Assembly (NCBI GenBank): GCA_946406115.1 | Contig: OX291546.1 | Span: 11,835,019-11,899,018 of the forward strand | Direction of reading: 5' to 3' | Source of the DNA: Apoda limacodes | Taxonomy: Eukaryota; Arthropoda; Insecta; Lepidoptera; Limacodidae | DNA length: 64,000 nucleotides | Shown here: positions 1 to 12,447 of the stretch, in pieces | How the letters are laid out: every line of letters starts with the position of its first letter | How positions within the stretch are numbered: the stretch's first letter is position 1 | Notes under the pieces: generated by a model | The model's database searches: none | The model's input: the letters and a program-made list of their open reading frames with translations, nothing else | Told to the model about the DNA's origin: nothing | Made by a program: the position numbers and the translations under genes

Positions 1-665
1 TTGTTTTTTTTTCGTAATTTATAATCCTATCAAAAACAAGAGTTCAACGAAGAGCCAAGTTCTTCTTTAGGATGTTAATTTTTAAATTTCCTAAACTTTG
101 ATAGAAGTGAAGCATAATTTACCTAATGCGATCCAAAGGGTTTTTTTTACAATATTTTGAAACTTACTTTTTACTATGGCCAAATATATATAAAACATAT
201 ATCTATTACCCCTCTACCTTATCAGTCTAAAAGCAGAGAAGTTTGAATTAGACTGTCAGAGATAATCGTTATCTAGTTAAAAAAAAAAAGTATTTTAATA
301 TTTTGAGTCGGTAATGTTAGTAGGTAGGTAATAAATTTAAAATGTCTAAAAGAAGATACCCTACATATGTCTATTACCACTCTACCTTATCAGTCTAAAA
401 GCCGAAAAGTTTCAATTAGACTGTCAGAGATAATTCTTGTCTACTTTCAAACAAAAAAAATATTTTAAGTTTTTGAGTCGGTAATTTTAGTAGGTAGGTA
501 ATAAGGTAAAAGGGAGGTAATAAATTTAAAATTTCTAATAGAATTCTTTATGTCCCTACCTATGTCTAACACGATGATTTTACAGTAAAATACCATTGAA
601 ATATTTAAATGATCAAAGTGGAATAAGAGCTTTTTTAAAAAATATATTTACTTACTTTAAAACAA
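1..665. other. AT-rich 3' flank of the GMC gene
   Basis: No coding exon is recognisable. The stretch is strongly AT-rich. Its only clear structure is a two-copy tandem repeat, listed separately. Confidence 0.5.
202..540. repeat. Two-copy tandem repeat, period 168 bp
   Basis: Two diverged copies start at 202 and 370. Each opens with TCTATTACC, continues through CTACCTTATCAGTCTAAAAG and ends with a GTAGGTAGGTAATAA block. A-run length and scattered substitutions separate the copies. No coding content is seen. Confidence 0.75.
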
Positions 666-671
666 TTTAAT
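666..671 (-). promoter_or_regulatory. Possible poly(A) signal of the GMC gene
   Basis: The minus strand reads ATTAAA about 83 nt past the TAA at 754-756. No AATAAA lies closer. The choice rests on spacing alone. Confidence 0.3.
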
Positions 672-753
672 TACAAAAACAAAGAGACTAGAATTAACTT
701 CTTATAAAATAAATAAACATACAAATAAAAAGTACAAATTAATATTTTTGGCA

Positions 754-978
754 TTAGCTTTTAGACATATTTAAGTTTTTATATTTTATCCAATCTTCCT
801 TTATCATGTCTGCAGCCTTTTCAGCTATCATGAGGATGGGAGCATGCGTGTGAGCTGCAGGAATTCGAGGAATCACGGAGCCGTCTGCCACTCGGAGTCC
901 CTTTATCCCGTGTACTTGGAGCCTTGGAGATACCACCGCTGTCGAATCTTCTTTAGGGCCCATCTTGCAAGTGCCTAC
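754..978 (-). CDS. GMC oxidoreductase exon 6 (C-terminal FAD/active-site block)
   Basis: Starts after TTGCAG with VGTCKMGP. It continues [25 protein letters not shown] and [11 protein letters not shown], then a short polar tail to TAA. A Met eight codons... upstream of the acceptor is intronic; four in-frame codons that precede VGTCK belong to the intron. Contains H597 at the second active-site position. Confidence 0.88.
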   Translation of the reverse strand, partial: VGTCKMGPKEDSTAVVSPRLQVHGIKGLRVADGSVIPRIPAAHTHAPILMIAEKAADMIKEDWIKYKNLNMSKS

Positions 979-3900
979 CTGCAAGCGTTCCATAAGAGAT
1001 TATGCTAAGTATGTCATATATACTAGTAACGAGAAGTTTGACAAAAATTTAGGGCATACAGACAGGCTGACAGTCAAACATCGTTCATTGTATGTACCTA
1101 TAGCATTGCCACGCAAAAACAAAGTGCATGATAAATCATGATAAAAAAACACAATTTAAAAAAAGAACGAGTTGCACTCCGGGATTGCCGGCAGAAGTGA
1201 AAACCTTTACACACGATTCGCGCTTAACACTCAAATATGTCACAAGACATGTCTTTGACATTGTCAAGAAATAATATTTTTTGTTTATTTACTTTTTTGG
1301 CGTAGTATATTTGACATCGCAATCTGTCATAGAATTAAAATTCCATATCCAACCTCCCTGTACGACTCATAATCGCGAATACTAAAAATAAAAATTATAA
1401 TAGGCGTGGCATTACGGTTTCGTATTTTACAAGGACAAAAATGCACTTTGTTCAATTTCCATATCTTAAACACTTTATATACACGAATTTTACGAATACA
1501 CAGCAGTATGGCCACTACACAGACGGTCGAGCCATCAGCTGTCACCATCAATGGATGCGCGTAGCACGCTGTAACATAAACACACACGACAATGCGCGCA
1601 AGCGCCCTGCGCCGCCTAAACGAAACAGCAGGCGCAGGCATACATTTTCGCCGCGCCGTAGAAAGAGAGGGGGATACTCCCTCTCCTACGCCGCGCCAGC
1701 TGGCTACTCTCCATCCGTCTTACGCATTTTCACGATCAGGACACGTGACCTATCATTTTTTACCCATACCAAAAAAAGTGCACAACGTCGCTAAAGAAGT
1801 TTTCACTTCAAAAATAATCAAATTGACTTTAAAGAGAGCAAGCAAGTCGGACTTCTGCAATAATTAGTGCAACAAAATTTTCTGATCTTCTGACCTTAGT
1901 TGTTTAGTCGCTAGTGGTTGTTAGTTCACACCATTTTAATGTATGGTGACTATAGTTTTGATTTTTGACCACCGCATCAGAAATGTTTGTTGCACTTGTA
2001 GTACTGTTTGCTCCAACTATTATTTATTTTTATGTCCATAGTAGGTACATGCTAATGTGCCACCACGGCCAAATCCACGTTTTTTGCAAAATTAAACAGC
2101 AAAGCTAAGTTTGTTTCCTTCTTTTTTTTCTTTTTAGGTTGGAATCTGTTGAAATATCCGGGCCGCATCCGGATACAATTTTGCTTTACGGTTGAAACAG
2201 AAGAACGTTTCTTGATATTTTTTTTAATATGATAAGGATATTGTTTTACTATGGGATAGGGTTTAAGGTCTGTTTTTTGCACATTCATTGTGCAGAAATA
2301 GCCACATCTACAAGTAAAGGTACGATTTAAATTGGCATGATTACATTATATGTGTGCAGAGTACACATTATGTCTATCAGCATTCAAGTCCTACCTACCT
2401 AGTAGTAGTCTATTTATAGCAACGGATTCCTTAAGATGTATGAAAGTAGACGTACAGAAAAACAATACTGTCTAATCATATTAAGGTTTTGTTTCTATTT
2501 ATCCATACTAATATAAATGGAAAGTATCTCTGCCTGTCTTCCTGTTACCTCTTCACACTTAAACCGCTGTACCGACTAAGATGAAATTTGGCATAAAGAT
2601 AGTTTTAGACCCGAGAAACGACATAGGATACTTAAAAACGTCAAGTGTGAGTAGGTTTTTTTCTATAATTAAGGAGTGGCCGTTGAAATCTTACATCGAA
2701 AACCGAATTTAGGGCGGGCGGAACCGCGGGCAAAAGCTAGTATAATATAATGGTAAAGGTAAGGAGTTTTACCGGCGCATGCCCGTGCGATTTTAATTTA
2801 TCCTTCCTATACAATATTTACACACGCTTCTCAGTCCCGTTAATTTTTTTCAATGAAACTTCCATAAAAACTTTTTTCTCCAATTTTGCACCCTAAAAAA
2901 CGATTTTCCAAAATTGCTAAATGTGCATAACACTTTTTTTAATTTTTTTATTAATACCTACCAGCCTATGTCAATTTTTATGGTTATATATACAAAAATA
3001 ACCTGATATACAAAATTTCCTCCCTATTGTCCTACTTCGGGGATGAAATACGTCCTTGTTTATTTTTATTCACAAGTTTAAATACCAATTTTAATCGAAT
3101 AAAATTTACTTAGCTTGGAATGATCAGCTCGTGGCCCAGTGACGTTCGTCTGCCGAAAACCGTTAGATTGTTTGCTGCCTTAGTGGTATAAAATGAAATG
3201 CGAAGTAAACTAGTGTACACTACTTGGCGTTAAAAGGAACAACGACACTTACGCCTACTTTTTATAGTAAGGTACTGTACTGTACGCGCTTTTTCCCAAA
3301 CATTTGAAAAGTGGTTTGTTATCTCTCAATGACCGTGCCGCTCTAGTCCTAGGTGTACGCAAAAAAAAACTGCATATCGATGTAGAGTTTAGCCATTTGG
3401 CACACAGGTACTTTAGGGCAAAACAATAATTTTGAGCCGCAGTTCCTCAAAATATTTCCCTTAGGTTATGGTGTCATCAATTTTTTGTATGGGATTTAAA
3501 AAATTTTTTTTTTTAAGGATTCAAAAAATACTAAATTTTAATATTTTACAAATTGCCCTTTCATTTGATAACCCACACGATGGGTTTCTGAAAAAAAAAA
3601 TTTTTCAATCCCATACAAAAAATTGATGACACCATAACCGCCCCTAAGGGAAATATTTTGAGGAACTGCGGCTCAAAATTATTGTTTTGCCCTAAAGTAC
3701 CTGTGTGCCAAATGGCTAAACTCTATATCGATTTGCGGTTTTCGAGCGAAATTGCCGTTGTACACCTGCCACTACTCAACCCACGCCGTACTACGTAAAC
3801 GCGGCACCGAGCGTAAGCGAAAAATAAATGTATGGAAGGCGATACGTATCGTTTTTTTTCGATGCTCACGTAATTATCCAAGTTATCGCCCGTTTGTCCG

Positions 3901-6900
3901 CCTGAATCCTGAATTTGAAACATATTATAGCTAGAGACACACATTTCTGAGCTTTTTCGTGTTTCAGAGAGCACATAAAAGCATCGGTCCTGGCTGTATT
4001 TCATATGACAACTGTCGTTAAGCCGAGTCAGTGGCCTTTTGGCCGACTTAAAAATTCTGACAAGTGTCAGGATGGATGTTTGTTACTCAATCACGCTTCA
4101 ACCACTGGACGGATCGGGATAAAACTTGGCATACATATAGGTTAGGTCCTGGAATAGCATATAGGCTACTTTACTTATATTATAAATGTGAAAGTTTGTA
4201 TGTCTGGATGGATTTTTGTTACCCAATCACGCTTCAACCACTGGACGGATCGGGATAAAACTTGGCACAAATATAGGTTAAGTCCTGGAATAGCATATAC
4301 CTAGGCTACTTTTTATTCCTAAAAATTCAAAAGTTCCTGCAGGAATAACTATAACAGAGTTAAACGAACTATTGCTGCACCTATAGAATGCTATATCAAT
4401 TCATTGCTATAAGTAATTAATTAATTAGTTAGAGTTAATTAAGGAGTTCCACGCCGATAACCGAATTTAGGGTGGGCGGAGCCGCTGGCAAAGTCTCATT
4501 ATACCCCGCATATCATTGAAGACCGTTTAAAAGTAGTATACCTATGTAGGTTATGTGTTTAGGCATGTGAGATACCAACTTTTACAACTTATAATGATCG
4601 CAGAAGGAGGAAAGTCTATTGCTTAAGGACGGGGTTCACCAGCGGAGAACAGTTTTTAACAGTCGTCATCTCATTGCGCCGCGCCCCAACAAAACGTATA
4701 AATGTCATAATATGTCAAGACATAGGCTAGTCAGCAGCGTTCATTCCTCCTTCTCGCTTCGTACTGCCTCATCATTGCACTGTGCAGCCTTCGTTCGTGG
4801 ACTGTTTGAATGAAATGAATGTATAAGCTGTGCCAGTGCTCAGTGAAGACACGTCTTTATATATGTATAGAAAATAAACACTGATTCTATCGACTGATAG
4901 TGACAGGTTCCTATTATACTACCTATGTAAGGAACCCCGAAAACTGAAATGCGGATCGGAAACGCATAGGCTCCTATTAGCTGGTAACAATTCTTAAAAT
5001 GAAATTTATTGATGAAAGAGTTGCTCGACTTTCTCTTCCAAAGTTACTAGTTCAGGTTTGTTCCGGGCACTTGATAAGCGAAGCAGGTTAAATTACAACA
5101 CGGTAATTCAATGAACTATAACTAGTTAAACAAAAGACTCTTAATAGTTGTGAAATTATGATGTGAAACACCTTAATGCCGTGCCTATACTGGGCAAATT
5201 GTGGCCACTTTCAGTTCAGCGTCGTCGACTACATGGGGATGCTCAAGCCACCCTATGTTAATGTTTTACATAATATTTTATGGTATAACTTTGATTTTAA
5301 AACCAGATCACCTTTGCATATTTGTTAAGAAGACCCGTTCACGACACCCAAACTCTTACGTCTTGTCGACACACCTTTCTATAACAGTTCCACAAAGCTG
5401 ATCCACAAAAATTCAATGGTTTTCCAACAAATAGGTTTCGACTGACGTACATACAGACAAACAGATATAACGTGAATGTACCTACCTATAATATATTTAC
5501 CCAGTTTGTCTACAGAATGCTTAAAACAGTATATTAAGAGCAAAATAAATACGTAAGTCATCAATTTAAATATCATACTGTAGGCACTTGATAAATACCT
5601 CTGTTCGAAGTGAACTTTACTGCCTTAAGTACTAGTTTACCTTAAAAGTGATAATGCCTGCTTGTATGCATCTAGGCACGTAAACAGGCAATCGATGGTA
5701 CAGGTCGTCCTTGCGGATTCCAGAGATCATTGCGTCATAGTTACTCATAAATAAAGACCAGCTTCAGTACCAGACGACCGCATTGACGTATAAGCATATA
5801 CCTAAGTAATTATGGTCATAATAGGGGAGAGCGGGGCTGAAAGTGCCGGGGGTAAATTGTGCCGACGCGAATATCTCAAAAACAGAAAGAGGTAGATATA
5901 CGATCGTATTGTGTCGCGTAAGGCCCAACAGTCGCGCACACGCGGCTGCCATTTTAGTTGCGTCAGCGACGCGGACCGAGTCGCACTGCATGTGAGGGTC
6001 CTCCAGCGCCACGTAAGTAAATATTTTCGTTTCAATACTTTTTGGTCTCAAGCTAGCATTTTTCGTGCTTTTAATATGTGAGTTTTTGTAAAATGTTTGT
6101 TATTTATCCTAGTTTGTTATGCAGTGTAATTTTAATGCTTTGTGTACAGTGATTTTTATATGTGAGACAAAATATCACACTATCATAAACGGGGTAAAAT
6201 GTGCCGTTCATGTGGGGCTGCTTGTGCCGCAGCACAACCAACCCCTAACCAACCTATATTGTTTCAGTATTGTTTATATTTACGCGAGCAATTATGAAAG
6301 AAAGAAAATACTTTTGGACATGATACTTTATACTGCATTTATTTTCTTTGACAGAATGAGGACATACAAGCGAAAAACTGAAAGGGGAACTACATCTCAG
6401 GATCTTTTACAAAGGGCTGCTGATGCAGTCATCAAGGATGGACGTAAATTAAAAACTGTTGCACGTGAATTACAAATTTGTCACACAACATTACAACGCT
6501 ATGTCAAAAAAATTAAAAGTGGACTTACTCCTGCGGTTGGATACAAACCAAGACTAGTGTTCAATGAGGAACAAGAGGCACTACTGTCGAAGTACATCTT
6601 AAAAAGCGCTTCTATTTACTTCGGTCTTCTACCGGAAGAAGTACGACAACTTGCATACCAGTGTGCCGTGAAGTTTAAAGTACAAAACATACCACCATCT
6701 TGGCATACAAATGGTGAGGCTGGGAAGGATTGGTTGACAAACTTTCTGAAGAGGAACCCTACACTTTCTATCAGAACACCCGAAGCTACCAGTGCAGGAC
6801 GCGCGAGCTCATTCAACCGACATAACGTAAATCAATTTTTCGAGAAACTTGGTGATTTAATTACGAAGCATAATCTTACACCTTTACGTATCTGGAATTT

Positions 6901-9900
6901 GGACGAGACTGGTGTTCAAACTGTGCTCAAACCGAAGAAAATTTTGGCTGAAAAAGGAACAAAGCAAGTAGGAGCAATTGTTTCAGCAGAGCGTGGAACT
7001 TTAGTCACAGTTGAGCTAGCGGTAAGTGCTCTGGGAAACTCGATTCCACCGATGTTTGTATTTCCCCGTTTGAAATATAAAGACCTGTTTATCCGCGACG
7101 GTCCCCCTGAGTGTATTGGGGCTGGTAATAAATCCGGTTGGATGACAAGCACAGAGTTCTTAGTGTTTATGGATCATTTCATAAAACACACTAAGCCTAG
7201 TCCTGAAGAGCCAGTGCTATTACTCCTAGACAATCATTCATCTCACATTGATATTGATGTGATTGAAAAGGCCAAGAGAAATTCTGTTATATTACTATCA
7301 TTCCCACCACACTGCACCCACCGTCCGCAACCCCTGGACGTTGGTGTTAATGGCCCTTTTAAAACATACTGCTCTAAAGCTCAAAATAACTGGCTGAGAA
7401 CTAATCCCGGGAAGATTATGAGCATTTACGAAATACCAGGTATAGTGAAATATGCTTTCCCATTAGCAGCAACACCTATCAATATATGCAACGCATTTAA
7501 AAAGACTGGCATTTGGCCCTATGATTCAAACGTATTTACAGACGAAGATTATGCACCGTCTTTTGTTACTGATCGCCCGATGCCAGAAAACCGACTCTCA
7601 AAAAGTGCAGACAACTTGCCTGTCCCTCAAAACAATCAAGAAAGGACTCCTGAATATCTTGATGAGTCAAATTATGTGGGCAGCAATGTTGAGATTGAGA
7701 CTAGTCCATCAATACTACAGCATGTTCCTGGGCCAAGCGACTGCAGCGTTGAGTGTACAAGAGCACCATCAGGTAATCAAGAGCAAGAGACACGTCAGTG
7801 CTCTCCGGAACCTATCCCTTGCTGCAGTTTCTAGCCTCCTCAATCAGTTGATAATAACACAGGAGATAAAAATGCAGCAGTTTTCTCACCAGAGCTAATA
7901 AGACCACTGCCTAAAGCACCTCCCCGACTAATTGGACATACTAAAGCACGTAAAAGAAAGACAGCTGTTCTTACGGACACTCCAGAGAAAAATGCTTTAG
8001 CAGAAGAACAGGCTAGTAAAAAGAAGAAAAAAGAAAGCGAAACTAAAAAGAAGGTTAAGGGAAAAGGGACGGGAAGATGCAAGGGAAAGGGTAAACAAAC
8101 AAAAAAGCCGACTAAAAACCCCGCTAAGAGAAGAGTATTGCAAGATGACGACAGTTCTGATGACGAACAAGAATGGTTCTGTATCATTTGTTGTGATGCC
8201 TATTCTAACTCTGCCCCTGGAGAACAATGGATTAAATGCAGAGAATGTAAGAATTGGGCCCATTTGCAATGTATTGAAGATGAAGAAAACCAAGCATTTG
8301 TATGTCCTAATTGTTATTCTGATCAATCACCTGGAGAGTAACTAGTTTTGGTATATTTATTATTTCTTAAAAAGACTCGAGACTGATTAAAAAGTTAATA
8401 ATTTTGGAACATAGTAATGAAAGAGAAATCTTTACTGTTTATAGCAGGTAGTTTACTAGTCCGTATAGACTGATATTTTTAATAATTGATCTCATTTGCA
8501 TAAAAATAAGTACAAACTATTGATTAAAAATACGTTTTTATGTTTGAATAATTACATAAGAAGGTTCCTTGTTTTTTTTTTATTATAATACTTAGTATTA
8601 TACAATTAAACTTTAAAAACTGTTGATTTATATTAAAAAATATAACGAATAAATATATTATTATAAAACTGATGTGTTTTAATTTCCTAATTAATTTTCA
8701 TTCATATAAAACTCCCAGCATTATCAACGGCACAACCGACCCCAGCTACGGCACAACTTGCCCCAGATTGGGGTTAGTAGTGCCTTGCCGCCTCTGTATA
8801 AAAAAATCGCATTTTCATAAAAACTATTAAAAATGTGCAAAATCTGAAGTTAAATTCGTAAAATAGATTAAATTAATTAGGATGAACCACTACTTTCAGA
8901 CATAGTACTTGTTTTATCCGAATCTTAAAAGGATTTGTCAAAATCGGCACTTTCAGCCCCGCTCTCCCCTACCTAGTTCAAGCAAAAAATAAAAATAATA
9001 TAATCGATTCCAAGTGTAGCATAATACGTATATTACACACGCCTATATCAACATTGTCGTACTCTTAACGTTATCGACCACTACTGGGTATAGGCCCGAA
9101 GGCAGGCCTCTACATCAGGTTGTACAGATTAGCACACAAAGCACTTTTCAACATTTATATCACTTTCACACTTCGGATTGACTGGAAAATTTGATACATT
9201 GCGTAATAACTATAATATAACACTGAACTAATATAAGTAACAGCCCTTATCTAGTGCTACAATCAGAATTTTGCTGTGCCGCGGGTTTATAATTTTTTGA
9301 TTTTACTTGTTTAAAATTGTATCAATAATTGTTTAGTTACCTGGTGATCCAATGTTGTGGACATCTGGATTATGGCACACTCCCAGTACTCGTCGGAGTC
9401 GAACTGCCGATCTTCGCATCCTGGAAACGGAGTGTCATGCAGTCTGGTCCCAAACCTTTGGAACGCCTTTGTGTTAATCACTTTTTGAACCTGTTTAAAA
9501 TCAAATCTTAAATGACTATTATTTTAAATATTTCCAAAATCAACCATGAAGCAGATCAAGTACATTGGACAGCTTACGTTTAATCTAAAACTACAAAATA
9601 GCAAAAATCCTGTTATAATAAAACCATTAAAATAAATACACATAAATACATAAATAAATTATCCCGGACAATTTATTTATGTATTTATGTGCAATTACAC
9701 AGTGCCATCTGGCCCTTAAATAAGCATGACTTGTACACTATGTTTATCACATATAATGTTGTGCTGGAATCGAACCCACGCCCATGGTTAAATATTATTT
9801 TCACAAAGCCACAACATGTAGATATCTTAAAAATTTTACTTTATTGAATTGACAGTTTTGTTTGAAACTGCGGTAGTAGGTCCCGGGTCCCTTTTTAATT

Positions 9901-12412
9901 TGTTCTAACCAAGAGGTACCTCCAAAGTCTACAAAGTACAAAAGTACCGTTTTCTTTAGTACAATTTATATTTCATTATATTACAATACAAAAATAGCAA
10001 ACATAAAATATATATTTTAGAGATTGTAAATTTTAAAAATAATTTTAAATTCCGATGCTAGAAGAACTACGAGTACGTTTGTGCGAGAAAAATGAGCCTT
10101 AAGCACGCTCTTAAGTTGCTTCATTTCAAAGTTATTTTTGTATAGGTAATCTAACTCCTCTCCAACATGTTCCTCCATGTATTCTAAGCGTTCTGCAGCA
10201 GATAATAAAGTGTTGTGAAAAATCAATTTTCTATGTTTTTTCTCTATTCTAACAGACAAAAAAGGTCTGCGTATTATTTTTTATACTTAAATTTTCAACT
10301 AACCATTCGCACTCCTTCCTTTAAAACCTGTATGTCGTCAGGATGCTCAAAGTAGTGAGGGTATATCCTAGGCGGGTCGGAGACGTATCTACTTCGTAGC
10401 ATCAGCCGGCCCTGGCTCCGAGGCCGTATCAGTACTGGATTCATCGCAAACGTGCTCTGACGGACCTCCATCGGTAACGATCCGTATACCTTCCAATACC
10501 AGTTATCCGTCATTCCTGAAATGAGATATTTTTTTTTTATCTATTTATTTAGAACCGTCAAAGAGAACAGAATAGAGCAGGACACGTAACGTGCGTCATA
10601 CAAACAAATAATAATACTAGAAAAAAATAAATGTATGAAATTCGGAATACGAAATGCCACCTTTTACATTTCCGGTGAACACCCACTTACACCATTTGCA
10701 GTAAAAAGGGTTAATTTAACTATGTTTTTAATGGCTTGAAATTATTATGTCTTGTGGGTTGTTGGGTTAAGGATAAAATCACGTAAGAGGGTGCGTAAAC
10801 TAAAATCTATAGCACACCTACCATAGAATTATCTCATCGGATTCGTAATAGCAATCCCGACAACTGGTTTGCGTATTGGTGAGAACACGAATCAACAATA
10901 AGAGTAAAGTAAAGTAAGTAATTAAGTAAAGTAAAGTTAAGAGTAGTCTCTTTGGCATGCCATAGAATTTTCTGATCGGATTTCTAATTGACGACCTCAA
11001 GTACCCCCCATGCTACTTAATTCAAACTATTTTACTGATAACTTAGCGAGATAAAAACAGGGTGAAATTAACCCCCTTTACCACAGAGTGGGCGTTTACC
11101 TGAAAATCTAAGGGGTGTAATTTTCGTTCAATTCAATTTAGATCCTCGCATGAATTTGCTTATATTTCACTTGTTGCGAAATCTACTATAACCATACCAG
11201 GTTTCATACACACTTATTTACGTTGTATAAGTCCAGTAAATAACTTAATATCTATGTCAATTTACATAATTACGGAAGGTGTAATTGACACGTTCAATTA
11301 TTTACTTGTATTTACAAGTAGGTACCCCCTAAACTAAGTAAATACATGATTATATTATTGTATTATCTCACTTTTCATAGAATAATTGACTTGAATAAAA
11401 ACCAATTACATTAATTTATCTTTTCCTGTAGCTGCATATATATATTTAGACATCATTTTTTCTTTTTAGATTTTATATATAATATAATATAATATAATAT
11501 AATATAATATAATATAATATAATATAATATAATATAATATAATATAATATAATATAATATAATATAATATAATATAATATAATATAATATAATATAATAT
11601 AATATAATATAATATAATATAATATAATATAATATAATATAATAAATAGTAATATAATCGAAAAACAGACACTTTTACCTTGTTTATTTTTGGCTACAGA
11701 ACTCAAGTACAAGTAAATTTTTTTATTAGGTACTCAAAAAATAAATCTTAATTTATTTTTTTCTGTAAAATATACGTATCAATTCTTTGAGATTTTCTGG
11801 CATATAGACTTGAGCGAAGGCAGGTAGAGGTTTTCAATATATTGGAAAATATTTCTAAAACTATGGCACATATAAAATTATGGAAAACTAGTTTTGGGGT
11901 GCGCAAGAGAATCCCATTTATATAACACTCCACTTGCCGTAGTGCCCACAGTTTCAGATTGCTTTTGATTGTGTAATTTAGTTAAACAATCATGCTTATA
12001 AGCATATTATTACATCCGTTTCCACAGACTAATATTAATAACTACAATAGTACCTACCGAGTAAGGAGCGTAATATCCCTAGCATGTCTCCAGCCAGTGA
12101 CCCGGCACCTACCACCAGCTCGATGTCCGGTCTGTCAGCCGCATAGTCGACATCAGCAACTTGGGTGTGAAGGAAGGCCAAGCCGACCGCCCCGCCTGGT
12201 ATCGTTAGAGGACCCCGCCCCGACAGGTACTGTGCCGTGGCCCACGGAGATGCTGCCACCATCTGATGACACCGAAATATTTTTATTAAGGTATCTGTCT
12301 ACTTATTATTCATCTGCTCATACTGCGTTTACACTAGAGTAGACGCTATGAACATAATAGCTCAGTGTTATTTATCTCGCTAGATATATTATGTTTACAT
12401 TATCGGTAAGTG

Positions 12413-12447
<35 letters not shown>

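Larger units (their letters stand above)
5824..8969 (+). mobile_element. Pogo/Tigger-like DNA transposon, 3,146 bp
   Basis: It has perfect 25-bp terminal inverted repeats (5824-5848 and 8945-8969, starting GGGGAGAGCGGGGCTG) flanked by TA on both sides, the target duplication of the Tc1/mariner/pogo group. Inside are a DDD transposase (6356-7834) and a downstream in-frame PHD finger (7835-8341). Subterminal copies of a 16-bp motif lie near both ends. It sits in GMC intron 5 in the opposite orientation to the host gene. Identical ends and nearly open reading frames point to recent insertion. Confidence 0.92.

Noticed and set aside
1441..1867. Open frames in the GC-rich middle of the 645-bp repeat (also at 14629-15015)
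   Set aside because: Open in both copies, but the copies are so alike that shared frames mean little, and no start, splice or family signal supports coding.
10017..10259. An 80-codon minus-strand open frame just downstream of GMC exon 4
   Set aside because: Composition looks protein-like, but it matches no family I know. An acceptor-like TTAG lies upstream, yet joining it to exon 4 in phase gives an immediate stop. Not called.
11466..11712. Two Ile/Tyr/Leu-repeat open frames on minus
   Set aside because: Artefacts of the AATAT pentanucleotide array.
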